Source: JBFMDH01 sp044868105
GTDB taxonomy: Bacteria; Acidobacteriota; Blastocatellia; UBA7656
DNA length: 22,393 nt
Direction of reading: 5' to 3'
Assembly: GCA_044868105.1 (NCBI GenBank)
Contig: JBIOWC010000336.1
Span: 1-22,393, forward strand
A program made the position numbers and the translations under genes. The notes below the pieces were generated by a model that was not told the origin of the DNA, searched no databases, and saw only the letters and a program-made list of their open reading frames with translations. Shown here in pieces: positions 6,607 through 14,965 of this stretch (position 1 is the stretch's first letter; each line of letters opens with the position of its first letter).

Positions 6607-7567
6607 ATCATCACCGCATTTTATTAGGCTTCTCCTAAAAAGGCTATTTATCAGAGTATGAATCTGTAGAATTTGGGATATCTCCAGAAAAGCGCTTTGA
6701 GCATTTCTAAATACGCAACTAGCAACAGGGATTAATTAAACGTGGGGTAATAAAATTCGTGGCAAACTTGTTGATAAAGAATCCATTTTGAAGAATGGGG
6801 AAATTATGTGAAAGCCCTCGAAACTCATATAGATCAGTCGATCAGCTCCTTGCAAAGTTAGAGTGAGTCGAAACCAGAGATTGTCGGCCGAGGGGTCTTT
6901 TATCACAGATTATCGGAGTCCCTGTGCCGCTTTTCAGGAAGCAGATCACCCAGGCCGCGTTGGGATTTAGTCATCGGTTTGTGCCTGGATTTATGGCTAC
7001 TTTTTGCTTGCAACAAGAAAAGCTTTGCAGTAATATCGCACACGTTTAGCCGGTTGCAGTCGGGTGTTTATTTGAAAGGTTATAAACTCTTCCCAGGCCT
7101 GTAGAAACTCTTCGGTCCACCCCGATCTACTGTACAATAACGAAACCTAAGGCCCACTTCCTCACTTGAACGTGAAACACGATGTCTCCCCTGGATGTCA
7201 TTAAGCTTTGGTCGTTAAGCAAGGGTTGGCACCTCGACGACGCAAACGAAAAGCTTGCTACGACAAATTGGGATTCTAGGGTGGCTTCACACTGCTTATT
7301 CATTTACCGAGCTTGCAATAATAATTACTCGAGCCTGCCGGTCTAACGAAGGATTGCCTGCTATTCGTATGGCTATTATTTCTACACCAGGTGCCTTCGT
7401 CCAGGGTAGCTACTGCAGTCTGGGCTAGGCCGTAACCTCTTAGTCCGGCTTCAGAATTAGGGAAGTAAGCAGATTCTTAAGGGCGCGCCTGCCGAATCAA
7501 CAGAGGGGCAAGAGGCGCTCGGAAAGTGAACCTGAGACCGCTTTATGCCTGAACTTAAGAGGGCTAT
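6607..7567. other. Gene-poor gap upstream of the toxin locus
   Basis: About 960 bases without a convincing intact gene, more AT-rich than the toxin genes that follow. I see no tRNA, insertion sequence ends, CRISPR repeats or strong terminator. A 49-codon minus-strand frame at 6997-7146 reads like a protein tail (see separate entry). The promoter for the toxin operon must lie in this gap or closer, because the toxin gene is the first on the plus strand, but no -35/-10 pair is good enough to call. Confidence 0.6.
6997..7146 (-). pseudogene. Possible C-terminal coding remnant
   Basis: A minus-strand frame with no start codon reads SRSGWTEEFLQAWEEFITF and then QINTRLQPAKRVRYYCKAF before stopping at TAG (6999-6997). 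The amphipathic, charged, tryptophan-rich composition looks like real protein and not chance translation. It is only about 48 residues, is blocked upstream by an in-frame stop and has no visible ribosome binding site. I do not recognise the parent family. It may be the 3' end of a gene destroyed by the event that brought in the neighbouring toxin locus. Confidence 0.25.
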
Positions 7568-7568
7568 A

Positions 7569-7574
7569 GAGGGG
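7569..7574 (+). promoter_or_regulatory. Ribosome binding site for the TTG-started TcB-TcC fusion
   Basis: GAGGGG lies five bases before the TTG at 7580-7582. An in-frame TAA at 7556-7558 closes the frame upstream and no ATG or GTG lies between, so TTG is the best start. A weak start codon on the payload-bearing subunit may keep its amount low. Confidence 0.6.
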
Positions 7575-7579
7575 CGAAG

Positions 7580-10500
7580 TTGAATAAATCGACCAATTCC
7601 AACCAGGTGATCTCGCTTCCCCAAGGCGGCGGTGCCCTGCACGGCCTGGGTGAGACCTTCTCACCCGATCTACACACCGGCACCGGCAACTTCACGATTC
7701 CGATCGCTCTGCCGCCGGGTCGCAACGGATTCCAGCCACAAGTCAGCCTCGTCTACAGCACGGGCAACGGGAATGGGCCCTTCGGCCTCGGGTGGGGCCT
7801 CAGCCTTCCTGGTGTCAGCCGCAAGACATCCAGAGGGATTCCACGCTACGGCGATGAGCAGGGACCGCTCATTCAACGTGACACCTTCTTGCTCTCCGGC
7901 GCCGAAGATCTCGTGCCCGTCGCCGAGACGGCGGGGAGGACGCGCTACCGCCCGCGCACAGAGGGACTCTTTGCCCGCATCGAGCATCACAGGGACTCCC
8001 AAACCGATCACTGGGAGGTTCGCAGTAAGGATGGGTTGGTCAGTCTATACGGCACGCCGCGCAGCATCCCCAATGACCCAGCGGTTATCGCCAATCCGGA
8101 GAATCGAAGTCAAATCTATCAATGGAACCTCGCCGAGACCCAGGACCCCTTCGGTAATACCATACGCTATGACTATGAGCGGGACCTGGGCGACAGCATC
8201 GATCATCTGTGGGACCAGCTCTACCTCAGGCGAATTCGCTACGTTGACTACGCCGACCCCGAGGCCGGCGACGAGCGGTTCTTGATCTCGGTGACGTTCA
8301 ACTATGAAGAGCGGCCGGACCCCTTTTCGGAATACCGGCCGGGCTTTGAGATCCGCACCACCCGCCGCTGCACGACCATCGAGATCCGTACCGACGCCGA
8401 CCGTGAACGCCTGGTTCGCACCTATCGGCTGATCTACCTCGACGAGCGCGGTCGGCCGAGCGAGCAACTGCCCTTGAACGCGGCGTCGCTGCTCAGCCAG
8501 ATTCTTGTCGAAGGGCACGATGGCGAAGAACGCGAGTCACTGCCGCCCCTCGAATTCGGTTACACGCCATTTGAACCCACAAAGCGACGGTACCGGCCCT
8601 TCACCGGCCCAATCGGTTCGCGGCCCGAGCGCTCGCTGGGTCATCCCGACTTCGAGTTGGTCGATTTATTCGGCAATGGGTTGCCCACCGTCCTGGAGTT
8701 CAATGATCAGGTGCGCTTCTGGCGCAACCGAGGGGACGGCCGGTTCGACCTCTTGCATACAATGGAAACGGCTCCCGCGGGCGTGCGATTGGGGGATCCG
8801 GGTGTGCAACTGCTGGACGCCAACGGCAATGGTCGGGCCGACCTGATGGTGGTCAACGACCTGCTCGGCGGCTTTTTCCCACTGACCTTCGACGGGCAGT
8901 GGAACAGACGCGGTTTCGTACGCTATCGCAAGGTGCCAGCGCTCAATCTCGATGCGCCTGACGTGCGTCTCCTGGACCTTGACGGCGACGGGGTGACGGA
9001 TGCGCTGCGCACCGGCCCGCAATTTGAACTCTATTACAACGATCCCGAGCGTGGCTGGTCCGACCTGGATGTGCGCAAGCGAACCGAACGCAACGATTTT
9101 CCCGACGTCAGCTTCGAAGACCCCCGCGTCAAGCTCGGAGACCTGACCGGCGACGGTCTTCAGGACATTCTCCTTATTCAGAATGGGCGTGTCGAGTACT
9201 GGCCTTATCGAGGCTACGGCCGCTGGGGCCGCCGCGTCACCATGCGCAACAGCCCGCGATTCGAGGACGCGGTCTCCTTCCCTGGAATCGGCTTCGACCC
9301 TAAGCGACTTTTGGTCGGCGATGTGGATGGCGACGGCGTGGCCGATCTCGTATATGTCTCGTCCGGACACCTTACCGTCTGGGTCAACCGGGACGGCAAC
9401 GCCTGGAGCGACCCCATCATCATTCATGGCACCCCGCCGGTCACCGACGCGACGGCGGTGCGCCTCGCCGACATGCTGGGCACCGGCACTGAAGGTATTC
9501 TGTGGACCTATGATTTTGGCGCCTTCCCCGATAGCACCTACAAGTTTCTGGATCTGACGGGCGGAGTCAAGCCCTATGTGCTCGATCGGATGGACAACCA
9601 CCTAGGCGCAGTGACTAAAGTTTCGTATGCCGCCTCGACCCGGTTTTATCTGGAAGATGAGGTGCGGCCGCAGACGCGCTGGCGGACGCCGCTGCCGTTT
9701 CCGGTGCAGGTGGTCGCGCGCGTCGAGATGATGGACCAGATCTCGCGCGGCAAACTCACGACCGAGTACCGCTATCATCACGGTTACTGGGACGGTGTAG
9801 AGCGCGAGTTTCGCGGCTTCGGCATGGTGGAACAGTTCGACACCGAGACCTTCGCCGACTATCACGCCCCCGATGCCCAGGGGCCTGAGGCACGCTTCGA
9901 GCCGGTGGCCGAAAAGCACTTCTCGCCGCCCCTGCTTACCAAGACCTGGTTTCATCAAGGGCCGGTGGATGACGACACCGGAGATTGGCACGAACTGGAC
10001 TGGGCCGCGGACTACTGGCCGGGCGATCTCGACGCCCTGGCGCATGCGAAGGTCACCAACGCCTTCCTGCGAACCTTGACCAACCCGCGCCACCGGCGTG
10101 ACGCCTTGCGAACCTTGCGCGGGAGTACGTTGCGCACAGAGCTCTACGCCCTCGACGGCACCGACCGCCAGGACCGCCCCTTCACGGTGACCGAGCAGGC
10201 GTATGGCCTGCGCGAAGAATTCCCGCCTGAAGGAGGCGACCCGCAACGCCTGCGGATCTTCTTCCCGCACCTCTTGGCCCGGCGCACCACGCAATGGGAG
10301 CGCGGAGACGAGCCCATGACGCAGTTCGCCTTCATCGAGGATTTCGACGCCTACGGGCAGCCGCGCCGGAAGGTGAGCCTAGCCGTCCCGCGCCACCGGG
10401 ACTACCGTGTCACCGCGCCGGCCGGGACGCCGTACCTCGGGACCCTGGAGGAGACCCAATATGCCGAACGCGATGATGCCGGGCGCTACCTGGTGAGTCA

Positions 10501-13500
10501 CGTTTCGGGGATCACGAGCTACGAGATCCTGAACGACGGCAGCCCAACTATTTTTGAACTCTTTAGCGAGATCCAGGCCGGCGCGGCACAGCTCAAGCTG
10601 TTTGGTCAAACGTTCAACTATTACGACGGGGAGGCCTTCGTTGGCCTGCCTTTCGGTAAGCTCGGGGACTTCGGCGCGCTGGTGCGCACGGCGACGCTGG
10701 TGATGACGGAGGATTTACTTCGCGAAGCTTTTCGTGACCCGGCCAATCCCAATGCGTTCGCCATACCACCCTATCTGCGGCCGGAAGGGAGCCCAAGCTG
10801 GCCGGCGGAATATCCAAAGGAGTTCCAGGACAACACGCCCGCGCTGGCCGGCTACAGCTTCGCCGACGGCACAGATCACCGGACGCGAGGCTACTTTGCC
10901 CAGAACTCGCGCGTCGCGTTCGATTTTCACCTGCAAGGTTTACCTCGCCACGGACTACCGGTCATTATGCGTGACCCGCTCGGCAATGATTCCACGATTG
11001 CCTACGACCGCCCCTACCAACTGCTTCCCGTGCAGGCGACGGATTCTGCCGGCCTCACGGTCAGCGCAGAATATGACTACCGAGTCCTGCAACCCCGAGT
11101 GGTCACCGATGCCAATGGCAACCGTTGTGCGGTGAACTTCAGCCCGTTGGAATTCGTGACCAGCACCGCAGTAATGGGAAAAGCAGGGGAAACGGCGGGT
11201 GATACGATCGAAGTCCCTGGCAGTCGCCTGGAGTACGACTTCTTCGCCTTCGTGAACCGGCAGCAGCCTATATTCGTCCGCAGCGTCGTTCGCGAGCACC
11301 ATATCACTGAGAGCGACGTAGCGCTCGCGGAGCGCGATCAGACGATAGAAAGCGTCCAGTATTCGGATGGGTTCGGGCGGTTGCTGCAAACCCGAACGCA
11401 AGCCGAGGACGTGTTGTTCGGCGATCTGAACTTCGGCGGCGGCGTATTGTCGGCCGACCAGTCCATCGTGACGGGCGATACCATCGGACGGCGACGAGCG
11501 TCCGGGGCGCCGCTCAATGTCATCGTCAGCGGATCGCAGGTCTACGACAACAAAGGGCGGGTTGTCGAGAAGTACGAACCTTTCTTTTCGGTGGGCCTGG
11601 ACTATGTGCCGCCCACCGCTGCCCAGGTCGGGCAGCAAACCACGATGTTATACGACCCGCGCAGCCAGGTGATCCGCACGCTCAATCCCGATGGCTCAGA
11701 GCAGCGGGTGATTTATGGGATCCCGGCGGACTTGAGAAATCCCGAGCAGTTCGCGCCCACACCATGGGAAGCATTCACTTATGACGCGAACGATCTCGCG
11801 CCGCTGAGTAAGGGACCGGATGGTGCATCGCTCGCCGGTGCCGCGCCGGCGAGCCATCATTTCACACCATCGAGCGTCGTGAGCGACGCCCTCGGGCGGA
11901 CGATCGAGGCGATTGCGCGCAATGGTTCGGACCCGGCGGACTGGTTCCACACGCGCTCTGCTTACGACATTCGCGGCAATGTGCTGACGGTGACGGATGC
12001 CTTGAAGCGCATCGCCTTTCGCTATACCTACGACCTCGCCAACCGGCCCTGGCGCGACGAAAGTATAGATGCGGGTCTGCGTCGAATGGCGCTCGACGTC
12101 CTAGGACATGAGATAGAACGGCGTGATAGTAAAGGGGCCCTCATTCTACAGGCCTACGATCGCCTGCATCGCCCGATCCGCCTCTGGGCCCGCGATGATA
12201 CAGACAGCCGGGTCACGCTCCGGCAACGGTTTGAATACGGCGATGCCGGCGTTCCGGAGCAAGCCGCCGCGGAGCGCGCCGCAATGCGAGAAAAAAATCT
12301 GTTGGGCCAACTCATTCGCCATCACGACGAAGCGGGGCTGACAACGGTCGCAGTGGTAGACTTCAAGGGGAATGTACTCGATAAAAACCGGCGCGTCATC
12401 GCCGACGCGGCGCTCCTCGCGGTCTTCAAGCAAGCGCCGACTAACGGCTGGCGGATCAAGCCCTTCGTCGTTGACTGGAACCCTCGGCCGCAGAAGACCC
12501 TCGCCGACCGCGAACGCGAGCTATTGGAGAGCACCGCGTATCAGACAACATCGAGCGTCGATGCCCTTAATCGGATAAAGCAGGTGTTGTTGCCGCAGGA
12601 CGTGGAAGGTAAGCGGCGTGAACTGCGCCCGGTCTACAATAACGCGGGCGGGCTGGAACGAGCCTTACTCGATGATACCCTCTATGTCGAGCGCATCGCC
12701 TATGACGCCAAAGGCCAGCGCGCACTCATCGCCTACGGCAACGGCGTCATGACGCGTTACGCCTACGATCCGCACACCTTTCGATTGCAGCGACTGTGTA
12801 GCGAACGATACTCGAAACCGAACGATTCCAGCTATCACCCGACTGGCGAAACGTTACAGGACTTCGGCTACGACTACGATTTGGCAGGAAACCTCGTCAG
12901 TATTCTCGACCGCGCGCCCGGTAGTGGCATCCTCAATAATCCGGAAGCGTTTAGTGTGAGTGATCCGGTCCTGGCACAGTTACTCATAAGCGGCAAGGCG
13001 CTCAACCGCCGCTTCGACTACGACCCGATCTACCGATTGCTCTCGGCCACCGGCCGCGAGTGTGACCGTCCGCCCGACGGCGACCCGTGGGATGACCGGC
13101 CTCGTTGTACCGATCTCACCAAAGCGCGCGGCTATACCGAGCGGTATCGCTACGACGAGGTGAGCAACCTGTTGCGCCTCGAACACCGCAACGAACCTGG
13201 CGGTTTCACCCGCGAATTCACCGTCGAGACAGTGAACAATCGTCTGCGGCGCCTGCAGATGGGTCAATCGGTTTACGCCTATACCTTCGACGCCAGCGGC
13301 AATATGCTCGCGGAGACTACCTCACGCCACTTCGAGTGGAACCACAGCGATCAAATGAAGGCCTTCCGTACGCAAACCGAAGACGCTGAGCCCTCGGTTC
13401 ACGCGCACTACCTCTACGACTCGGCCGGACAGCGGGTGAAGAAGCTGGTGCGCAAGCAGGGCGGGCGGGTCGAAGTCACGCATTACATTGATGGCGTCTT

Positions 13501-14848
13501 CGAGCATCACCGTTGGGGCAGCGGCGCGAACGCGGGTGAGAACAACCACGTGCACGTGCTGGATGACCGGCAGCGCATTGCGCTGGTGCGTTTGGGAGCG
13601 GCGCACCCTGATGAGCGTGGACCCGCGATTCAGTTCCATCTCGGTGATTATCTCGGCAGCAGCAATGTCATCGTTGATGCAGCCGGCGCGCTGATCAACC
13701 GCGAGGAATTCACGCCGTATGGGGAGACGAGTTTCGGGAGTTTTTCGAAAAAGCGGTACCGATTTACGGGGATGGAGCGGGACGAGGAAAGTGGCCTGGC
13801 GTATCACAACGCAAGATACTATGGCGCCGCGATCGGCACCTGGTTGAGTTGCGATCCGAAAGGGGTTACTGAGGGCGTCAATCTGTACGCCTACGTCCAT
13901 AGGAGCCCGTTGAAGTTTTCAGATCCCAGTGGGCTCGGAGGGAACACTGCCTCGGCAACGGATAAGGCCTTGACCGAGCTCGGACGCTGGGCCGATAGCC
14001 TGGCAGGTATGTACAAGGGCAATTCAGTAAGCGGTCAGCAGCTTCACAATATTCTGAGTGTTGAGCTTCCCAACGCGGTCAAGAGCAATTTAATCGTCAC
14101 TGAAGCCATCCTCGATAAGAAGGGATTCCTCATGCCCGGTACGGGTGAAGGCCCCCACGCTGTAGCGAAGCTTCCGGGAGGCACGACTGCCGGTACCTAT
14201 GAGACGGTGGACGTGCTCGTCTTTGAAGATACGGTGAGCGCCGCGGATAGGGCGCTGATCCGAGCCGGAAAGATGTCGGCGAAGGGGAAAGTCATTCCAG
14301 TGGACCTGAAGCTCGGCGGGGCGCGTATGCCCGAAGCAAAGGCGGTATCACTGGCGAGCCGACTCGGCCGCCGGCCGCTCCTCGTGGGCAACTACGGCGA
14401 CCAAAATTCTCTTTATTACAAATCAGGAAAAGCCCGGACCAGTGAGCAGCAGGAGAGCTTGACGGAACGCTTTGAAGCTGGCAGCGGCCGGGTGCTGCCG
14501 AAATGTATATCGGCGGCAGCGAAACTGATGGAAGCAAAGATGGCCTATGATTTTGCAGAAAACTTCATCGTCGAGAGCCAAAGCCCTGAGGCCCAGCAAT
14601 CGAGCTGGAATACCATCGGCGAACCCATGATGGAACATGGGACTCCGGATTGGCTCGCCGCTGGAGTGACAACTTACGTTCACATGTACAAAGCCTCGAT
14701 TGTGACCGCGCACAACATGGCAAAACAAGCAATCGTCCAGCCCATAGAAAACACGGCGAATGCTTTCAAAAATAATACGGGGCGCACCTTGGCAAACTGG
14801 GTGATTGGCCCGGTCGGGTGGGTTGGCACTTTGTCTGGCTTATTCTAA
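7580..14848 (+). CDS. Natural TcB-TcC fusion: RHS-repeat toxin cocoon with C-terminal payload (Tc toxin)
   Basis: A 2,422-residue protein joining the B and C components of a Tc toxin, which are separate genes in Photorhabdus. Domains in order: SpvB-type N-terminus (about 1-330, GLGETFSPDLHTGTGNFTIP and GPFGLGWGLSLPG); a propeller with five VCBS/FG-GAP calcium-type motifs such as DLDGDGVTD and DVDGDGVAD (about 360-590); TcdB mid domains (about 670-990) including YRYHHGYWDGVEREFRGFG (about 728); RHS/YD repeats (about 1140-2010); and the RHS core (about 2018-2119) from GDYLGSSNVIVD through GLAYHNARYYGAAIGTWLSCD to FSDPSGLG. By family knowledge the core is an aspartyl self-protease that cuts after the DPxGL leucine, here Leu2119, with Asp2092 and Asp2115 in the conserved DPKG and DPSG motifs. 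The remaining 303 residues are an unrecognised payload. There is no signal peptide. The TcA-like gene follows 117 bp downstream. The family call is firm; the target cell and payload activity are unknown. Confidence 0.93.
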   Translation: MNKSTNSNQVISLPQGGGALHGLGETFSPDLHTGTGNFTIPIALPPGRNGFQPQVSLVYSTGNGNGPFGLGWGLSLPGVSRKTSRGIPRYGDEQGPLIQRDTFLLSGAEDLVPVAETAGRTRYRPRTEGLFARIEHHRDSQTDHWEVRSKDGLVSLYGTPRSIPNDPAVIANPENRSQIYQWNLAETQDPFGNTIRYDYERDLGDSIDHLWDQLYLRRIRYVDYADPEAGDERFLISVTFNYEERPDPFSEYRPGFEIRTTRRCTTIEIRTDADRERLVRTYRLIYLDERGRPSEQLPLNAASLLSQILVEGHDGEERESLPPLEFGYTPFEPTKRRYRPFTGPIGSRPERSLGHPDFELVDLFGNGLPTVLEFNDQVRFWRNRGDGRFDLLHTMETAPAGVRLGDPGVQLLDANGNGRADLMVVNDLLGGFFPLTFDGQWNRRGFVRYRKVPALNLDAPDVRLLDLDGDGVTDALRTGPQFELYYNDPERGWSDLDVRKRTERNDFPDVSFEDPRVKLGDLTGDGLQDILLIQNGRVEYWPYRGYGRWGRRVTMRNSPRFEDAVSFPGIGFDPKRLLVGDVDGDGVADLVYVSSGHLTVWVNRDGNAWSDPIIIHGTPPVTDATAVRLADMLGTGTEGILWTYDFGAFPDSTYKFLDLTGGVKPYVLDRMDNHLGAVTKVSYAASTRFYLEDEVRPQTRWRTPLPFPVQVVARVEMMDQISRGKLTTEYRYHHGYWDGVEREFRGFGMVEQFDTETFADYHAPDAQGPEARFEPVAEKHFSPPLLTKTWFHQGPVDDDTGDWHELDWAADYWPGDLDALAHAKVTNAFLRTLTNPRHRRDALRTLRGSTLRTELYALDGTDRQDRPFTVTEQAYGLREEFPPEGGDPQRLRIFFPHLLARRTTQWERGDEPMTQFAFIEDFDAYGQPRRKVSLAVPRHRDYRVTAPAGTPYLGTLEETQYAERDDAGRYLVSHVSGITSYEILNDGSPTIFELFSEIQAGAAQLKLFGQTFNYYDGEAFVGLPFGKLGDFGALVRTATLVMTEDLLREAFRDPANPNAFAIPPYLRPEGSPSWPAEYPKEFQDNTPALAGYSFADGTDHRTRGYFAQNSRVAFDFHLQGLPRHGLPVIMRDPLGNDSTIAYDRPYQLLPVQATDSAGLTVSAEYDYRVLQPRVVTDANGNRCAVNFSPLEFVTSTAVMGKAGETAGDTIEVPGSRLEYDFFAFVNRQQPIFVRSVVREHHITESDVALAERDQTIESVQYSDGFGRLLQTRTQAEDVLFGDLNFGGGVLSADQSIVTGDTIGRRRASGAPLNVIVSGSQVYDNKGRVVEKYEPFFSVGLDYVPPTAAQVGQQTTMLYDPRSQVIRTLNPDGSEQRVIYGIPADLRNPEQFAPTPWEAFTYDANDLAPLSKGPDGASLAGAAPASHHFTPSSVVSDALGRTIEAIARNGSDPADWFHTRSAYDIRGNVLTVTDALKRIAFRYTYDLANRPWRDESIDAGLRRMALDVLGHEIERRDSKGALILQAYDRLHRPIRLWARDDTDSRVTLRQRFEYGDAGVPEQAAAERAAMREKNLLGQLIRHHDEAGLTTVAVVDFKGNVLDKNRRVIADAALLAVFKQAPTNGWRIKPFVVDWNPRPQKTLADRERELLESTAYQTTSSVDALNRIKQVLLPQDVEGKRRELRPVYNNAGGLERALLDDTLYVERIAYDAKGQRALIAYGNGVMTRYAYDPHTFRLQRLCSERYSKPNDSSYHPTGETLQDFGYDYDLAGNLVSILDRAPGSGILNNPEAFSVSDPVLAQLLISGKALNRRFDYDPIYRLLSATGRECDRPPDGDPWDDRPRCTDLTKARGYTERYRYDEVSNLLRLEHRNEPGGFTREFTVETVNNRLRRLQMGQSVYAYTFDASGNMLAETTSRHFEWNHSDQMKAFRTQTEDAEPSVHAHYLYDSAGQRVKKLVRKQGGRVEVTHYIDGVFEHHRWGSGANAGENNHVHVLDDRQRIALVRLGAAHPDERGPAIQFHLGDYLGSSNVIVDAAGALINREEFTPYGETSFGSFSKKRYRFTGMERDEESGLAYHNARYYGAAIGTWLSCDPKGVTEGVNLYAYVHRSPLKFSDPSGLGGNTASATDKALTELGRWADSLAGMYKGNSVSGQQLHNILSVELPNAVKSNLIVTEAILDKKGFLMPGTGEGPHAVAKLPGGTTAGTYETVDVLVFEDTVSAADRALIRAGKMSAKGKVIPVDLKLGGARMPEAKAVSLASRLGRRPLLVGNYGDQNSLYYKSGKARTSEQQESLTERFEAGSGRVLPKCISAAAKLMEAKMAYDFAENFIVESQSPEAQQSSWNTIGEPMMEHGTPDWLAAGVTTYVHMYKASIVTAHNMAKQAIVQPIENTANAFKNNTGRTLANWVIGPVGWVGTLSGLF
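13937..14848 (+). other. Hypervariable C-terminal payload domain of the TcB-TcC fusion
   Basis: This is the part of the fusion after the predicted self-cleavage site (residues 2120-2422). In Tc toxins this segment is the cytotoxic enzyme held unfolded inside the B-C shell and injected. I cannot match it to ADP-ribosyltransferase, deaminase, glucosyltransferase or Fic families by eye. One suggestive pattern is VDVLVF (Asp2211) followed 31 residues later by IPVDLKLGG (Asp2242, Lys2244) and then a helix. This resembles the D...(D/E)xK arrangement of PD-(D/E)xK nucleases but is not proof. The C-terminal 80 residues include helices and a hydrophobic end (LANWVIGPVGWVGTLSGLF). No immunity-like gene follows, as expected for a toxin aimed at eukaryotes. 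Confidence 0.6.
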
Positions 14849-14884
14849 TCCGCCTGAGGCGCAATTTTAATCTGAGGACTATCA

Positions 14885-14938
14885 ATGAAGTCACGGTTTA
14901 CGTTGAAGCTCACGATCTACGACCGTTACCAATATTGA
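14885..14938 (+). CDS. Possible 17-residue ORF between the toxin genes
   Basis: ATG to TGA reads MKSRFTLKLTIYDRYQY, with a weak GAGG ten bases upstream, in the 117-bp gap between the two toxin genes. It is too short to judge by composition. It may be chance, or a leader whose translation affects initiation of the TcA-like gene 28 bases downstream. Confidence 0.15.
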   Translation: MKSRFTLKLTIYDRYQY

Positions 14939-14953
14939 ATCGGCATGAGGAGA

Positions 14954-14959
14954 GAGGAG
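14954..14959 (+). promoter_or_regulatory. Ribosome binding site of the TcA-like gene
   Basis: GAGGAG lies six bases before ATG 14966-14968. Other in-frame ATGs at 14945 and 14960 either precede the site or directly abut it, so 14966 is the best start. Confidence 0.65.
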
Positions 14960-14965
14960 ATGGTT

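Noticed and set aside
7270..7330. A sigma-70 promoter (TTCATT, 17 bases, TAATTA) for the toxin operon
   Set aside because: The match to both boxes is weak, and the site lies about 270 bases before the start codon in AT-rich DNA where such matches are common.
8666..9601. Long minus-strand open frame (311 codons) opposite the TcB-TcC fusion
   Set aside because: It lies wholly inside the strongly supported toxin gene in a GC-rich stretch, has no domain pattern and no ribosome binding site. Such antisense frames are expected from codon bias.
14849..14945. Immunity gene for the RHS payload
   Set aside because: Only a 17-residue ORF fits in the gap. The Tc-type architecture implies a target outside the producer, so no immunity gene is expected.
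14945..14965. Earlier starts (ATG 14945 or 14960) for the TcA-like protein
   Set aside because: The first would place the GAGGAG site inside the gene, and the second leaves no spacing after it. ATG 14966 has the right six-base spacing.
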